Source: Bacteroidota bacterium
Lineage (GTDB): Bacteria; Bacteroidota; Bacteroidia; Chitinophagales; Chitinophagaceae
Reading direction: 5' to 3'
Length of the DNA stretch: 37,705 nt
Assembly (NCBI GenBank): GCA_013286305.1
Contig: JABDFW010000026.1
Location: 1 to 37,705 of the forward strand
Shown: one piece after another, positions 22,038 through 30,620 of the stretch
How the letters are laid out: every line of letters begins with the position of its first letter
Position numbering within the stretch: the first letter of the stretch is position 1
Notes under the pieces: model-generated
The model's input: the letters and a program-made list of their open reading frames with translations, nothing else
Database searches by the model: none
Told to the model about the DNA's origin: nothing
Program-made: the position numbers and the translations under genes

Positions 22038-23600
22038 CTATTTCATCCTCCCAATTAAAAAATCCAACCCTGCTTTTCCCGGTAGCGGTTGTGCTTGCTG
22101 CATTTCACCGAGCATCATCGTTGTGTTATTTGTTGTATTGTATGCAGGCCATTCGGGCAGGCTGTTACCATTGGGATTGCCGGTAGCGGCAAAGTTGGCC
22201 CAGTAAGATGACATGGTTGTTGCCAATGCATGATCAACAGGTTGCCAGGGGCAGCGGTTTACAAACGCTAAGTTATCATAAGCATACGCAACTTCACCGG
22301 TATGAAAGGCGCCATATTTTACATAGTCGCCCGTTGCCGGCAGCCTGCGTGTAAAATGGTATAGATAGACTTTGTGTTTGCTGTTGTTAGCCTGTATATT
22401 GGCCCATGTATAGTTTTGTATGCCAAATATCATATCCCTTGACAGGTGCGCCTGCGAAGCCGCGGCCTCTTCATCGGTGGTTGCAGGATATAATTGTAAA
22501 AGTGTTGCAGCATCCGCACCATATTGCTGTTGTATTTGTTTTTTAAAATCATCCGCACTTTTAGGTTTGCCAAAAATAACGCCATCATCTTCATTCCACC
22601 CGGTAAGCAGGTCAACATCATTTTGTTTGCCTGCCGCAAATATTTGGGCGATGGTTTGAGGCAATACATAACCATCAATTACCACACCCCGAACACTTTG
22701 TTGCTTTTTCATAAGGTCTGCAGCAGGAATGCTCCTGAGGTCAGCTATGGAAGCACCGATTTTCATACCATCATCTTCTGCTCTTTTTAAAGTTGAGGTG
22801 CCGATCATGGTGCTTATTAAAAAACTTGCGCCGCTTTCTGCAATAGCATGTTTAAAAAGGCCTTTGCATAACGGTGAAGCAACAAGGCAATTAACACTCA
22901 TAGAGCCTGCTGATTGTCCTGCGATGGTTACATTATTTGGGTCGCCGCCAAATGCCGCGATATTTTTCCGCACCCATTTAAGCCCCGCAATTTGATCCAT
23001 CAAACCATAATTGCCTGAAGCATTGTGGCCGGATTCTTTTGTAAGGTCGGGATGAGCAAAAAAACCAAATATGCCTACACGGTAATTTACGCTCACAAAC
23101 ACGATACCTTTTTTTGCCATTGCCTCACCATCGTAAATGGCACAGCCCGCCCCGCCGCTGCTGAAGCCACCGCCATATATCCAAACAATAACAGGTTTTT
23201 TTTCTTTTGATTTTTTTGCTGCTGTCCAAACATTTAGGTATAAACAATCTTCACTGATGGGTTCTTTTGGAATAAGGTATTCTGCCGACCATGGGCCAAA
23301 AGGCGCAGGGCTGCCCTGCATGGGGCTTGGGCCAAATGCGGTACATTTTTTAATACCATCCCATGGTACAACAGGCTGGGGTTCTTTCCACCTTAAATTA
23401 CCAACGGGCGGCGCTGCAAAAGGAATGCCTTTGAATATATGAATATCGCCGGCAGCATTTACAGTGCCTGAAATTTGGCCGCCTTCAACTTTAACAGTGT
23501 CAAGCGAAGCTTTGTTAATGTGCCTGAAAGAAAAGATAACAATAGTTGATAACAAGGCTATTAATGTAACGGCAGAAGAAAGAATTTTTTTGTTTGACAT
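22038..23600 (-). CDS. Exported type-B carboxylesterase
   Basis: A 520-residue alpha/beta-hydrolase of the carboxylesterase/cholinesterase family. An N-terminal hydrophobic segment directs export. The oxyanion-hole segment VIVWIYGGGFSSGG and the catalytic Ser230 in IAGQSAGS are visible. A glutamate in the NEDDGVIFG region and the histidine in YGAFHTGEVAY complete the expected triad. The family marker EDCLYLNVW is present. It would hydrolyse carboxylic esters in the periplasm; natural substrates may be acetylated or feruloylated plant compounds, but nothing proves this. The frame opens at a GTG at 23624; the ATG at 23600 directly precedes the lysines of the signal segment and is preferred. It is separated from the upstream pair by a terminator and a hairpin. 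Confidence 0.9.
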   Translation of the reverse strand: MSNKKILSSAVTLIALLSTIVIFSFRHINKASLDTVKVEGGQISGTVNAAGDIHIFKGIPFAAPPVGNLRWKEPQPVVPWDGIKKCTAFGPSPMQGSPAPFGPWSAEYLIPKEPISEDCLYLNVWTAAKKSKEKKPVIVWIYGGGFSSGGAGCAIYDGEAMAKKGIVFVSVNYRVGIFGFFAHPDLTKESGHNASGNYGLMDQIAGLKWVRKNIAAFGGDPNNVTIAGQSAGSMSVNCLVASPLCKGLFKHAIAESGASFLISTMIGTSTLKRAEDDGMKIGASIADLRSIPAADLMKKQQSVRGVVIDGYVLPQTIAQIFAAGKQNDVDLLTGWNEDDGVIFGKPKSADDFKKQIQQQYGADAATLLQLYPATTDEEAAASQAHLSRDMIFGIQNYTWANIQANNSKHKVYLYHFTRRLPATGDYVKYGAFHTGEVAYAYDNLAFVNRCPWQPVDHALATTMSSYWANFAATGNPNGNSLPEWPAYNTTNNTTMMLGEMQQAQPLPGKAGLDFLIGRMK

Positions 23601-23707
23601 AGCAATTGTTTTTATAGTTGACACTACTCCATCAGCCCATGACTGGCTGATAAAATTTCAATTATCCTTATAGCTGAAAGATACTGTAAAATCAGTATAA
23701 TTTGTCG

Positions 23708-23748
23708 TTTACTTGCAGTCAGACGGAGGCCGTCAGACTGCAGTAAAC
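23708..23748. repeat. Hairpin of the GACGGAGGCCGTC family
   Basis: GTTTACTTGCAGTCAGACGG pairs with CCGTCAGACTGCAGTAAAC, with one bulge and one mismatch, giving a stem of about 19 bp. Its core GACGGAGGCCGTC (23722-23734) recurs with small changes at 17817 and 24888. It lies just beyond the terminator of the YceI pair and before the esterase gene. Confidence 0.7.
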
Positions 23749-23749
23749 A

Positions 23750-23776
23750 AAAAAGCCACGCACTTAAGGCGTGGCC
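23750..23776 (-). terminator. Intrinsic terminator overlapping the end of the membrane-protein gene
   Basis: On the minus strand GGCCACGCC pairs with GCGTGGC around a loop that contains the TAA stop codon, followed by TTTTTT. The last codons of the gene therefore form one arm of its own terminator. Confidence 0.8.
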
Positions 23777-24171
23777 AATTTATTTTCTTTAATAAACAAC
23801 GGCCTTATTGTAAACCATGCCAGTGCCGGGAAAAAATGCATGGGTACCGCCAGGCCCGGAAATATTTCCGGGCTTTTAATAGCCAATGGCAATGAGACAG
23901 ATATTGGAATGATAACACTTGCAAAAGAAAGTATTGAAAAGGCAAAATTAAAAATGACCTCACCGCTTTTCTTTAACCAGCTTGTGAGGGCCAGGTAACC
24001 TGCACCGGCAAGTAAGCATGCAATTAGGTTTATTCCAATAAGAGTGGCCGTGTTCAGCACTTTTGAAAAATCTGTTTCTGTTGCAAAAAAATAAATGCGG
24101 TTATATATTATACAGCTAATGGCGGATAATATGCCCGCCGTTATGCTGTAAAAAAATATTTTTTTAAACAT
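23764..24171 (-). CDS. Small four-helix membrane protein of unknown function
   Basis: A 135-residue protein with four hydrophobic helices at about residues 5-25, 42-62, 72-98 and 105-125, and no soluble domain. I do not recognise a family with confidence. It starts six bases after the YceI gene on the same strand, so the two form an operon and may act together at the envelope. The stop codon lies inside the terminator hairpin. A role as an integral inner-membrane component is supported; nothing more. Confidence 0.75.
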   Translation of the reverse strand: MFKKIFFYSITAGILSAISCIIYNRIYFFATETDFSKVLNTATLIGINLIACLLAGAGYLALTSWLKKSGEVIFNFAFSILSFASVIIPISVSLPLAIKSPEIFPGLAVPMHFFPALAWFTIRPLFIKENKLATP

Positions 24172-24177
24172 GTTTTA

Positions 24178-24702
24178 TTATTTGGTTACAGGCACAGAAA
24201 TATCCACCTTAAAAGTGGCAGAGCCGTGTGCAGGCTCTGCAGTATTTATGTTATAATCCAGCCTGTTTATGCTAAAGCTGCTTGTAAAAGTGTTATTTGC
24301 AAAAGTAAAAGGCATTACAACTTCTTTTTGAACGCCGTGCATTTCTAATATACCTTTTGCATCATAACCTGCTGCTGTTTTGGTGATTTCTGTTGAGGTG
24401 AATTTAATGACGGGGTATTTATCGGCATCAAACCATTTTTCACTTTTAGCATGCGTATTTTTCATACCGTTGCCTGTATTTATGGTTGCTACATCGATTG
24501 TGGCATCAAATTTTGAAGCAGCCAGGTCTGCCGGATCAAAGCTGATCGTTCCTTTTAACCCGCTAAATTCACCTGAAGGGTCGCCGCCATCGAATTTAAT
24601 AGAATAGCCTTCTGCAACATTCCAGTTTTGAGATTTGATAACGGTAAATGCTGATGCAAACATGATAATAACTGCCGCGATGAGATAGATCGATCTTTTC
24701 AT
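24178..24702 (-). CDS. YceI-family periplasmic lipocalin-like protein
   Basis: A 174-residue protein with a signal peptide (KRSIYLIAAVIIMFASAFTV) and a YceI beta-barrel domain spanning nearly all the rest. Family features are GEFSGLKGTISFDPADLAAS, the HAKSEKWFDADKYPVIKFTS segment, GILEMHGVQKEVVMPF and a C-terminal RLDYNIN. YceI proteins bind isoprenoid-like molecules such as polyprenyl chains in the periplasm, and several respond to stress or base. It is the first gene of a two-gene operon with a small membrane protein. An exact TAGATTTG -7 element on the same strand lies about 36 bases before the start. Confidence 0.93.
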   Translation of the reverse strand: MKRSIYLIAAVIIMFASAFTVIKSQNWNVAEGYSIKFDGGDPSGEFSGLKGTISFDPADLAASKFDATIDVATINTGNGMKNTHAKSEKWFDADKYPVIKFTSTEITKTAAGYDAKGILEMHGVQKEVVMPFTFANNTFTSSFSINRLDYNINTAEPAHGSATFKVDISVPVTK

Positions 24703-24737
24703 AAAGTTTCTTTTTTGATTTGATAAATTTTAAGCCT

Positions 24738-24745
24738 CAAATCTA
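24738..24745 (-). promoter_or_regulatory. Candidate -7 element (TAGATTTG) of the YceI operon
   Basis: On the minus strand TAGATTTG matches TAnnTTTG exactly, about 36 bases before the YceI start. The nearest TTG upstream is 25 bases away, slightly longer than usual. Confidence 0.4.
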
Positions 24746-24875
24746 TTTTCATCGGCTCGAAACTATTTCACAATTGCGATAAAACCGATAAAAACTGCGA
24801 CGAAATTTGTTTAGTCGTTTAAGGGCTTTGCAATGCAATTAAAATGATATTTTCTCACCTGGCTTTTATTTTAAT

Positions 24876-24912
24876 GCAATACCGCCTGACGGAGACCTCC
24901 AGGCCGTATTGC
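24876..24912 (-). terminator. Hairpin downstream of the second GH3 gene
   Basis: GCAATAC (24876-24882) pairs with GTATTGC (24906-24912), and the inside holds a GGAG / CTCC core related to the GACGGAG hairpin family. It lies 18 bases past the GH3 stop in the direction of transcription and is followed on the minus strand by ATTAAAATAAAA rather than a clean T run, so termination is uncertain. Confidence 0.45.
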
Positions 24913-24929
24913 GTAATATTCTTTTCCCT

Positions 24930-27377
24930 TTAGGGCTGGGGACTCTTCATTTCATTTATCTGCACCTGCGGTAAAAGCACTTTGTTATCTTTTTCTGTAA
25001 CAACATCTTTTGCGAGTGTAAAAGTTGCCGTTTGTTTTATGTTTTCCGATGAAGCGCCCGCTTTAACTGTATAAGTTCCCGCTTCAGCTATCCACGATGT
25101 GCTTTGCGTATCAAAGGATGCAACATCCGCAGGGGTAATAGTAAACGACAGTGTTTGCGATTGGCCGGGCTGCAACAGTTTGGTTTTGCCAAAAGCTTTT
25201 AATTCTTCTGCGGGTTTATCCATTTCTTTACCTGGGGCGCTTACATAAAGCTGTGCAACCTCTTTACCTGCAAGGGCGCCACTGTTTGTAATGGTAACAG
25301 TTGCTGTGATCTTACCAGTAAGAGATGCTGAGCTTAATGTTAGCCCGCTGTATTTGAAGGTGGTGTAAGATAAACCATAGCCAAATTCGTAGGCAGGTTT
25401 AACACCGAAAGTGTTGAAGTAACGGTACCCAACATAAACACCTTCTTCATAAACAACCTCTGATGGCCTTGACCTTCGCCTTTGATTAGCGTTGGGAGTT
25501 GGGGTTTTTGATGTGTCGGGCAATTCTTTACCAGGAAAATTTTTGGCAGAAGGCACATCTGGATAATCAACCGGAAAAGTAGTAGCCAACTTACCCGAAG
25601 GATTTACTTTGCCGCTTAAAATATCTGTAATGGCGTTGCCTGCTTCAAGGCCTGGCTGCCATGCGAGCAATATGCCATCTACCTGGCTTCTCCAACTTGC
25701 AACTTCAACTACGCCGCCAACATTAAGCACAACAATAACTTTTTTGCCCTTTGCATGAAATGCATCAGCAACATTTTTAATAATAGTCTTTTCTGTATCT
25801 GATAAATAATAATCATTCTTCAGTTTGCGGTCTGCGCCCTCACCTGCGTTTCTTCCGATGGTAATTATTGCTGCATCATTGTTAGTTACTTTTTGTGTTA
25901 AGGTGTTATTGTCCGCGATCAATTCGGGTATAACCGGAGGCGGTGCAAAGGAAAAGCCGGTTGTTTTTGGACGTTTCGCTTTTTCATCCGCTATATGGTG
26001 TTCATAAGCATCTTTCAAGCCCGCATCAACAGTATAACCTGCATTGGTTAACCCCTGGGCAAGGTTTATAGTATAAGGTTTATTTACATCGCCGCTGCCA
26101 GTGCCGCCGGCAATAATATTGTATGAGGTGTTACCAAAAACCGCTAATTTTTTTGCTGTTTTTATGGGTAGCGCGTTGCCATCATTCTTTAGTAATATCA
26201 TCCCTTCTGTTGCGGCTGAACGGGAAACCAAAGCATGCGCTGTAAGATCAGGCTTATTGGAATATCTATACTTTTTAAACTCCGGCGAGATGAGGATAAT
26301 GTTCAATATCTTTTCAATATTTTTATCTAATTGCTTTACATCCAGCGTTCCATTATTTACAGCATCCACTATTGCTTTTGATTGTGCGGGTGTACCCGGC
26401 ATCAGCAGATCGTTGCCCGCCTTCATTTGCGCCACAGGGTCACTGCCGCCAAACCAGTCTGACATTACTAACCCTTTAAAACCCCACTCATTTCTAAGGA
26501 TCGTTGTTACAAGGTCCGGGTTCTCAGAAGTATAAGGGCCGTTAAGTTTGTTGTAGGATGTCATTACCGTCCAGGGCTGCGATTTTTTTACTGCTATTTC
26601 AAAACCCTTCAGGTAAATTTCCCTTAATGCCCTTTCACTCACAATAGTATTTACGTTGTTCCTGTTTGTTTCCTGGTTGTTTGCTGCATAGTGTTTTATA
26701 GATGTTCCCACACCATTGGATTGAATACCATTTACCATAGCAGCAGTAATATCACCTGCGATCAAAGGGTCTTCAGAATAATATTCAAAATTTCTTCCCC
26801 CCAAAGGATTACGGTGAATATTGAGCGCAGGGCCCAGGATAATATCAGCGCCATACTCACGAATTTCGTTACCAAAGGCAACACCTACTTTTTTTACGGT
26901 GGCTGTATCCCATGTTGAGGCAAGCAACGTGCCTGAAGGAAATGCTGTTGCATAATAAGTTTTAGAACTATCGCCATTTCTTATTGGTGATATTCTTATA
27001 CCGGCAGGGCCATCGGATACGGTGATGGACGGGATGCCAAGCCGTGTAATAGCATGTGTTCTTCCCGCCGCACCGGGTACTTTTTCAGGAATGTTATCTG
27101 CGGGGTCAGTAGCGGGTAGCCTAAAAGCCGGTGCAGCCGTGTCCCTTCTTGCGGCTGCGCTTGTATCTCTTCTCTCCGGTACGGGACTTTGAAAGCGAAA
27201 GCCCATGCCTACTACCAGCTTTGCTTTTTCCTCCAGCGCCATTGCAGCAATAACTTCTTTTATTAAGTTTTTGCCAAGCTGAGGGGCCGAAGAATTTTGT
27301 GCATGTATGTGCAATGAAAAAAATAGTATTGGGGCAACGAGGAAAACCTGTTGCACGTATTTAATGAGATTTTTCAT
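24930..27377 (-). CDS. Exported GH3 beta-glucosidase with fibronectin-III-like tail
   Basis: An 815-residue exported GH3 enzyme. A signal peptide (residues 6-26, ending IHAQ) is followed by a low-complexity linker rich in Asp, Ala and Arg (about 66-90), the barrel domain (about 95-370) and the alpha/beta sandwich (about 385-665). The C-terminal fibronectin-III-like domain (about 700-790; AGKEVAQLYVSAPGKEMDKP) completes it. Motifs are SDGPAGIRI, KHYAANNQETNR and the nucleophile Asp307 in VMSDW; YEEGVYVGYRYF marks the second domain. The architecture is that of broad beta-glucosidases and beta-xylosidases. It is the last gene of the minus-strand locus with a TonB receptor and a PQQ dehydrogenase, so it may release the sugar that is then oxidised. 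A palindrome pair lies in its leader. Confidence 0.92.
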   Translation of the reverse strand: MKNLIKYVQQVFLVAPILFFSLHIHAQNSSAPQLGKNLIKEVIAAMALEEKAKLVVGMGFRFQSPVPERRDTSAAARRDTAAPAFRLPATDPADNIPEKVPGAAGRTHAITRLGIPSITVSDGPAGIRISPIRNGDSSKTYYATAFPSGTLLASTWDTATVKKVGVAFGNEIREYGADIILGPALNIHRNPLGGRNFEYYSEDPLIAGDITAAMVNGIQSNGVGTSIKHYAANNQETNRNNVNTIVSERALREIYLKGFEIAVKKSQPWTVMTSYNKLNGPYTSENPDLVTTILRNEWGFKGLVMSDWFGGSDPVAQMKAGNDLLMPGTPAQSKAIVDAVNNGTLDVKQLDKNIEKILNIILISPEFKKYRYSNKPDLTAHALVSRSAATEGMILLKNDGNALPIKTAKKLAVFGNTSYNIIAGGTGSGDVNKPYTINLAQGLTNAGYTVDAGLKDAYEHHIADEKAKRPKTTGFSFAPPPVIPELIADNNTLTQKVTNNDAAIITIGRNAGEGADRKLKNDYYLSDTEKTIIKNVADAFHAKGKKVIVVLNVGGVVEVASWRSQVDGILLAWQPGLEAGNAITDILSGKVNPSGKLATTFPVDYPDVPSAKNFPGKELPDTSKTPTPNANQRRRSRPSEVVYEEGVYVGYRYFNTFGVKPAYEFGYGLSYTTFKYSGLTLSSASLTGKITATVTITNSGALAGKEVAQLYVSAPGKEMDKPAEELKAFGKTKLLQPGQSQTLSFTITPADVASFDTQSTSWIAEAGTYTVKAGASSENIKQTATFTLAKDVVTEKDNKVLLPQVQINEMKSPQP

Positions 27378-27438
27378 GATGTGACCGGTTTATATTAAAA
27401 GTTAAATGCTCTCTTATGTATTAGAATGTTCCCGCCAG

Positions 27439-27538
27439 TGTTGGTGTTTTCACCAACATTGATTTATGGTTATGTCACTCAATTGCAGCCAATGCGTCTT
27501 CACTTATGTTGCGATCTTTGCTGGTGAAAACACCAACA
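27439..27538. repeat. Pair of TGTTGGTG-TTTT-CACCAACA palindromes
   Basis: Bases 27439-27458 form a perfect 8-bp inverted repeat around TTTT. Bases 27519-27538 are the reverse complement of the same element with one change (TGCTGGTGAAAACACCAACA). The two lie 60 bases apart between the TonB receptor and GH3 genes, upstream of GH3. They could be operators for a dimeric regulator or a repetitive-palindrome unit. Confidence 0.7.
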
Positions 27539-27551
27539 AAGGCAAAAAGAA

Positions 27552-27573
27552 AATGACTTATTGACCAATGACC
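27552..27573. repeat. Dispersed 22-bp repeat, copy 2
   Basis: This matches 3163-3184 at 21 of 22 bases. It lies just beyond the stop of the TonB receptor gene. Confidence 0.6.
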
Positions 27574-27575
27574 TT

Positions 27576-29951
27576 TTAAAACATTGCTTTGAAAGTAACG
27601 CCGTACGTTTTTGGATTACCTAAATGGGTAGCACCAAAATCATAGGCATACGATATATATTTTACATCGGTTAAATTTCTTCCCCAAAGAAATAATTCAA
27701 AATGCCTTGTTGCAACACCAAGCCTGGCATTGAGTAAATTATATGGTGATTCATAGATCGTATTGGCAAGGTCAAAATATTCTTTGCCAAAATACATCCA
27801 CTCCCCGCGCACAATTATTTTAACTGATTGCGATTGGTTTACCGGTATTCCGTATTGTAAAGCAAGCATGGATGTAACATCCGGCGTAAATATTTGCCTG
27901 TTGCCCGCAAGGTCAACCTCGGAGCCATTTGAAGAAAGCTTTAGCTTTGTGTATTTAGCATAGGTATAACCAAAGTTATAAGTAGCTTCAAAACCTTTTA
28001 CAGGCGTTGCTGCAATTTCGGCGTCAATGCCTTTGCTGGTAAGGCCGCCGGCATTTTTTGTAATGGTGATAGCGGCAGGTAAAACCAACGTAGGCACCTG
28101 TGCATTGGTTATAGTTGTATAAAACAAAGCAAAATTCGCCCTTACCCTGTTTTGGAATAAAGTGTTTTTGATTCCCACTTCAAAATTGTTGCTGTACTCT
28201 GGTTTGTACGCATATAAGGGTGGTTGTGATGGATCGGCCCCAAGCTGCGTTAAGCCGCCTGTTCTGTAACCGCGGCTATATGTTGCATAGAGATTTGTAG
28301 TTGACACGGGATGAAAAGCAATACTCAGCATAGGTGAAAATGCGCTGTATGATGCGTGTGCAGAAGTATCCGGCTGTGTTTGAAATATGGGTGTTGGAGA
28401 ACCATCAGGCTGGTATTCGCCAAGCACCTCTTCTTTTGAATACTGGTAATCGTAACGCAGGCCAAATATAATGTCGGTTTGTTTATTTGCCGCATAAGTT
28501 GCTTGTGCGTAGACTGCGGCGCCAAGAGATTTTGCTTTTGTTGTATTGATGATAGCATAGTTTGAATCTGGCGAACCAACCAGCGCTGCGTCTTTACCAA
28601 AATGTGTTGCCTGTTTGTTGGGTGTATTTTGATAGAATAAATAAGTGCCGGCTGTCCACTTTAATGCTGAAGCGGAAGATGCAGGAGAGGAAAATTTAAA
28701 TTCCTGTGTAACAATTTTTACATTATTCCATTTATTACCGTAATTGTTAATAATGGTTATTGCATCCGCCGGCGAAAAATCTCCGTCAATAGGGGTTGCG
28801 TAATAACGATAGTTTGACTGATAAGCCGTTTGCGAACTGAAATTAAAATGATTGCCTGTGTAGTTTACCGATAAAGAAGTATTAAGCGTATTATCTACCA
28901 ATTCTGCCACTGCATTTTGATCTACCTGGTATGGGTTTGCAAAAGCGCCTGAAGCGCTACCTGCTAATGGGAACGAACCGTCATTTCTGTTAGCAAGATG
29001 TTTCAGGTTAAGTGTAAAAGCCCATTTTGCACTGGGCAAATATTTTAAATAATAATTGCCGCCTATGCTGTGCTGTTTGTCAAAATTTGAATTAGTGTAT
29101 TGATTAAAATAATAGCCGTTCAAACCTTCGTACAAAAAAGAGGCACCAAAAAATAATTTATCTTTTACAATAGGTGTGCGGATGCCAGCAGTATAGCGTT
29201 GTTCCCCATAATTGCCTTCATCTATTTCTGCAAAGCCATCCGTTTTGTTTGTTGGCTGTTTGGTAATAATGTTTATTACGCCGCCCATGGCATTTCTTCC
29301 ATATAATGTGCCCTGCGGGCCTCTCAATACTTCAATACGCTCTACATCAAAAAGCTGCGGAATATAGGTATCCAGTGTAAACTGGTTAACGCCATCAATA
29401 TAAGTGGTTACAGCGGGATCATAAGAAGATGAGGTAATTCCACGGATAGAAGTGACATTCCTTCCATCCCCGGGATTGCCTGCGTATAAATTAGGCACAA
29501 TGCCAGTAAGGTCTTTACTGTTCCACAAACGGTAATCATCTATATTCCTGCTTGTTAGGGCTGAAACACTCACAGGGATATTTTGCACATTTTCTTCTTT
29601 TTTTTCTGCGCTAACCACCACATCATCAAGCCGGCCTGCGGCATCTGCAAGCTGAAAATTAAAAGATACGTTTGTGTCTTTTGTTATATGGAGTTTTTCG
29701 TTAACAGTTGCGTACCCCAATGAGGAAACTGCAATAGTGTAATCGCCCGCAGAAATATTTTTTATGGTGAAATTGCCGTTGGCATCGCTGAAAGCTGCAA
29801 GATTTGTGTTAAGCAGGTAAACAGAAGCATCACTTATGGCATTAGATTTTTTATCGGTAACCTTGCCTGAAATTGTTATACCATCCTGGCTGTAAACAGA
29901 AAAACATACAAGCATTGCCAGTAAAAAAGAATAAAATTTTGTGTTCATCAT
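27576..29951 (-). CDS. TonB-dependent receptor with carboxypeptidase-regulatory domain
   Basis: A 791-residue outer-membrane transporter. A signal peptide (YSFLLAMLVCFSVYSQ) is followed by a carboxypeptidase-regulatory-like domain at about 25-110 (ISGKVTDKKSNAISDASVYL) and a plug domain at about 115-235 (SIRGITSSSYDPAVTTYIDG, VERIEVLRGPQGTLYGRNAM, GGVINIITKQP). The barrel ends in YGVTFKAMF. It is shorter than SusC proteins and has no SusD partner, so it is of the FecA/CirA broad type and may carry a small ligand. It sits within the locus with the PQQ dehydrogenase, TIM-barrel and GH3 genes; a sugar or the cofactor PQQ are both possible cargos. The start has two adjacent ATG codons. Confidence 0.9.
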   Translation of the reverse strand: MMNTKFYSFLLAMLVCFSVYSQDGITISGKVTDKKSNAISDASVYLLNTNLAAFSDANGNFTIKNISAGDYTIAVSSLGYATVNEKLHITKDTNVSFNFQLADAAGRLDDVVVSAEKKEENVQNIPVSVSALTSRNIDDYRLWNSKDLTGIVPNLYAGNPGDGRNVTSIRGITSSSYDPAVTTYIDGVNQFTLDTYIPQLFDVERIEVLRGPQGTLYGRNAMGGVINIITKQPTNKTDGFAEIDEGNYGEQRYTAGIRTPIVKDKLFFGASFLYEGLNGYYFNQYTNSNFDKQHSIGGNYYLKYLPSAKWAFTLNLKHLANRNDGSFPLAGSASGAFANPYQVDQNAVAELVDNTLNTSLSVNYTGNHFNFSSQTAYQSNYRYYATPIDGDFSPADAITIINNYGNKWNNVKIVTQEFKFSSPASSASALKWTAGTYLFYQNTPNKQATHFGKDAALVGSPDSNYAIINTTKAKSLGAAVYAQATYAANKQTDIIFGLRYDYQYSKEEVLGEYQPDGSPTPIFQTQPDTSAHASYSAFSPMLSIAFHPVSTTNLYATYSRGYRTGGLTQLGADPSQPPLYAYKPEYSNNFEVGIKNTLFQNRVRANFALFYTTITNAQVPTLVLPAAITITKNAGGLTSKGIDAEIAATPVKGFEATYNFGYTYAKYTKLKLSSNGSEVDLAGNRQIFTPDVTSMLALQYGIPVNQSQSVKIIVRGEWMYFGKEYFDLANTIYESPYNLLNARLGVATRHFELFLWGRNLTDVKYISYAYDFGATHLGNPKTYGVTFKAMF

Positions 29952-30006
29952 TGAAAAAAATAATATTGAAAAATTATAGCTGCGTTGTTAATAAATACCG
30001 TTAATG

Positions 30007-30519
30007 TCATTTACTTAATTGTACCACCAGGTCATGTATTTTAGGTACATTCCGGTAATAGCTTATAAGCTCTCCTTTTGTATTATATAAAGCCGTGAAT
30101 GGTGTTATATCCACATGGTAAAAATTCATCGTTGAATGATAAAGGCCCTCTGTTCCCGCTTTAATATTCTGGTACTTACTCAAGCCGAAACGATCTGTAA
30201 ATTTTTTTAATGGCGGAATTCCGGGGGCATCGCATATCATTACTATCTGCACATTATTGAACTTTGAAATGTTTTTTATTAAGTCGGCTGTAAAATGCTG
30301 GCAGTGCTCACATTCAGGATCAAAATAAACGATCATCAATGGTTTGCCCTGTTGCACATTTGATGCATTGTAGTAAGTGACCCCGTCACTCAATAACATA
30401 TTAAAAGGAGGGATGCTTTTCGGTATGGCATATCCCTCCGTTTGCTGCGAAAACGATATACACGAAAACAGTAAACAAATTGCCAGGAACGATGATCTAA
30501 CTCTCACTTGTTTTTTCAT
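30007..30519 (-). CDS. Exported thioredoxin-like (TlpA/redoxin-type) protein
   Basis: A 170-residue periplasmic protein. A signal peptide (FLAICLLFSCISFSQQ) is followed by a thioredoxin fold from about residue 30. The active-site-like CEHC motif in YFDPECEHCQHF is at about residues 73-76, and the cis-Pro region is VDITPFTALY. The length suits a minimal TlpA-type disulphide reductase. Such proteins keep cytochrome c haem cysteines or other envelope thiols reduced, which would fit the cytochrome-c-bearing PQQ protein in this locus. The specific role is inferred. It lies 101 bases from the upstream TIM-barrel gene, with a 12-bp inverted repeat between them. Confidence 0.85.
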   Translation of the reverse strand: MKKQVRVRSSFLAICLLFSCISFSQQTEGYAIPKSIPPFNMLLSDGVTYYNASNVQQGKPLMIVYFDPECEHCQHFTADLIKNISKFNNVQIVMICDAPGIPPLKKFTDRFGLSKYQNIKAGTEGLYHSTMNFYHVDITPFTALYNTKGELISYYRNVPKIHDLVVQLSK

Positions 30520-30529
30520 TAGCTTTTAT

Positions 30530-30608
30530 AAAATTTACCACATAGTTACAACAGGCTTACTGAAAAATAGAATTTTGTTGATCACTATCCTTCCAGGTGG
30601 TAAATTTT
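30530..30608. promoter_or_regulatory. 12-bp inverted repeat before the thioredoxin-like gene
   Basis: AAAATTTACCAC (30530-30541) is the exact reverse complement of GTGGTAAATTTT (30597-30608), 55 bases apart. On the minus strand the second arm ends 11 bases before the start codon at 30519, so a transcript hairpin would sit at the ribosome site. Confidence 0.5.
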
Positions 30609-30620
30609 TATCATAACGCT

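Noticed and set aside
23601-23624. GTG start for the carboxylesterase
   Set aside because: The ATG at 23600 directly precedes a normal signal segment.
27576-29951. SusC of a polysaccharide-utilisation locus
   Set aside because: It is shorter than SusC, has no SusD neighbour, and the plug is of the FecA/CirA type.
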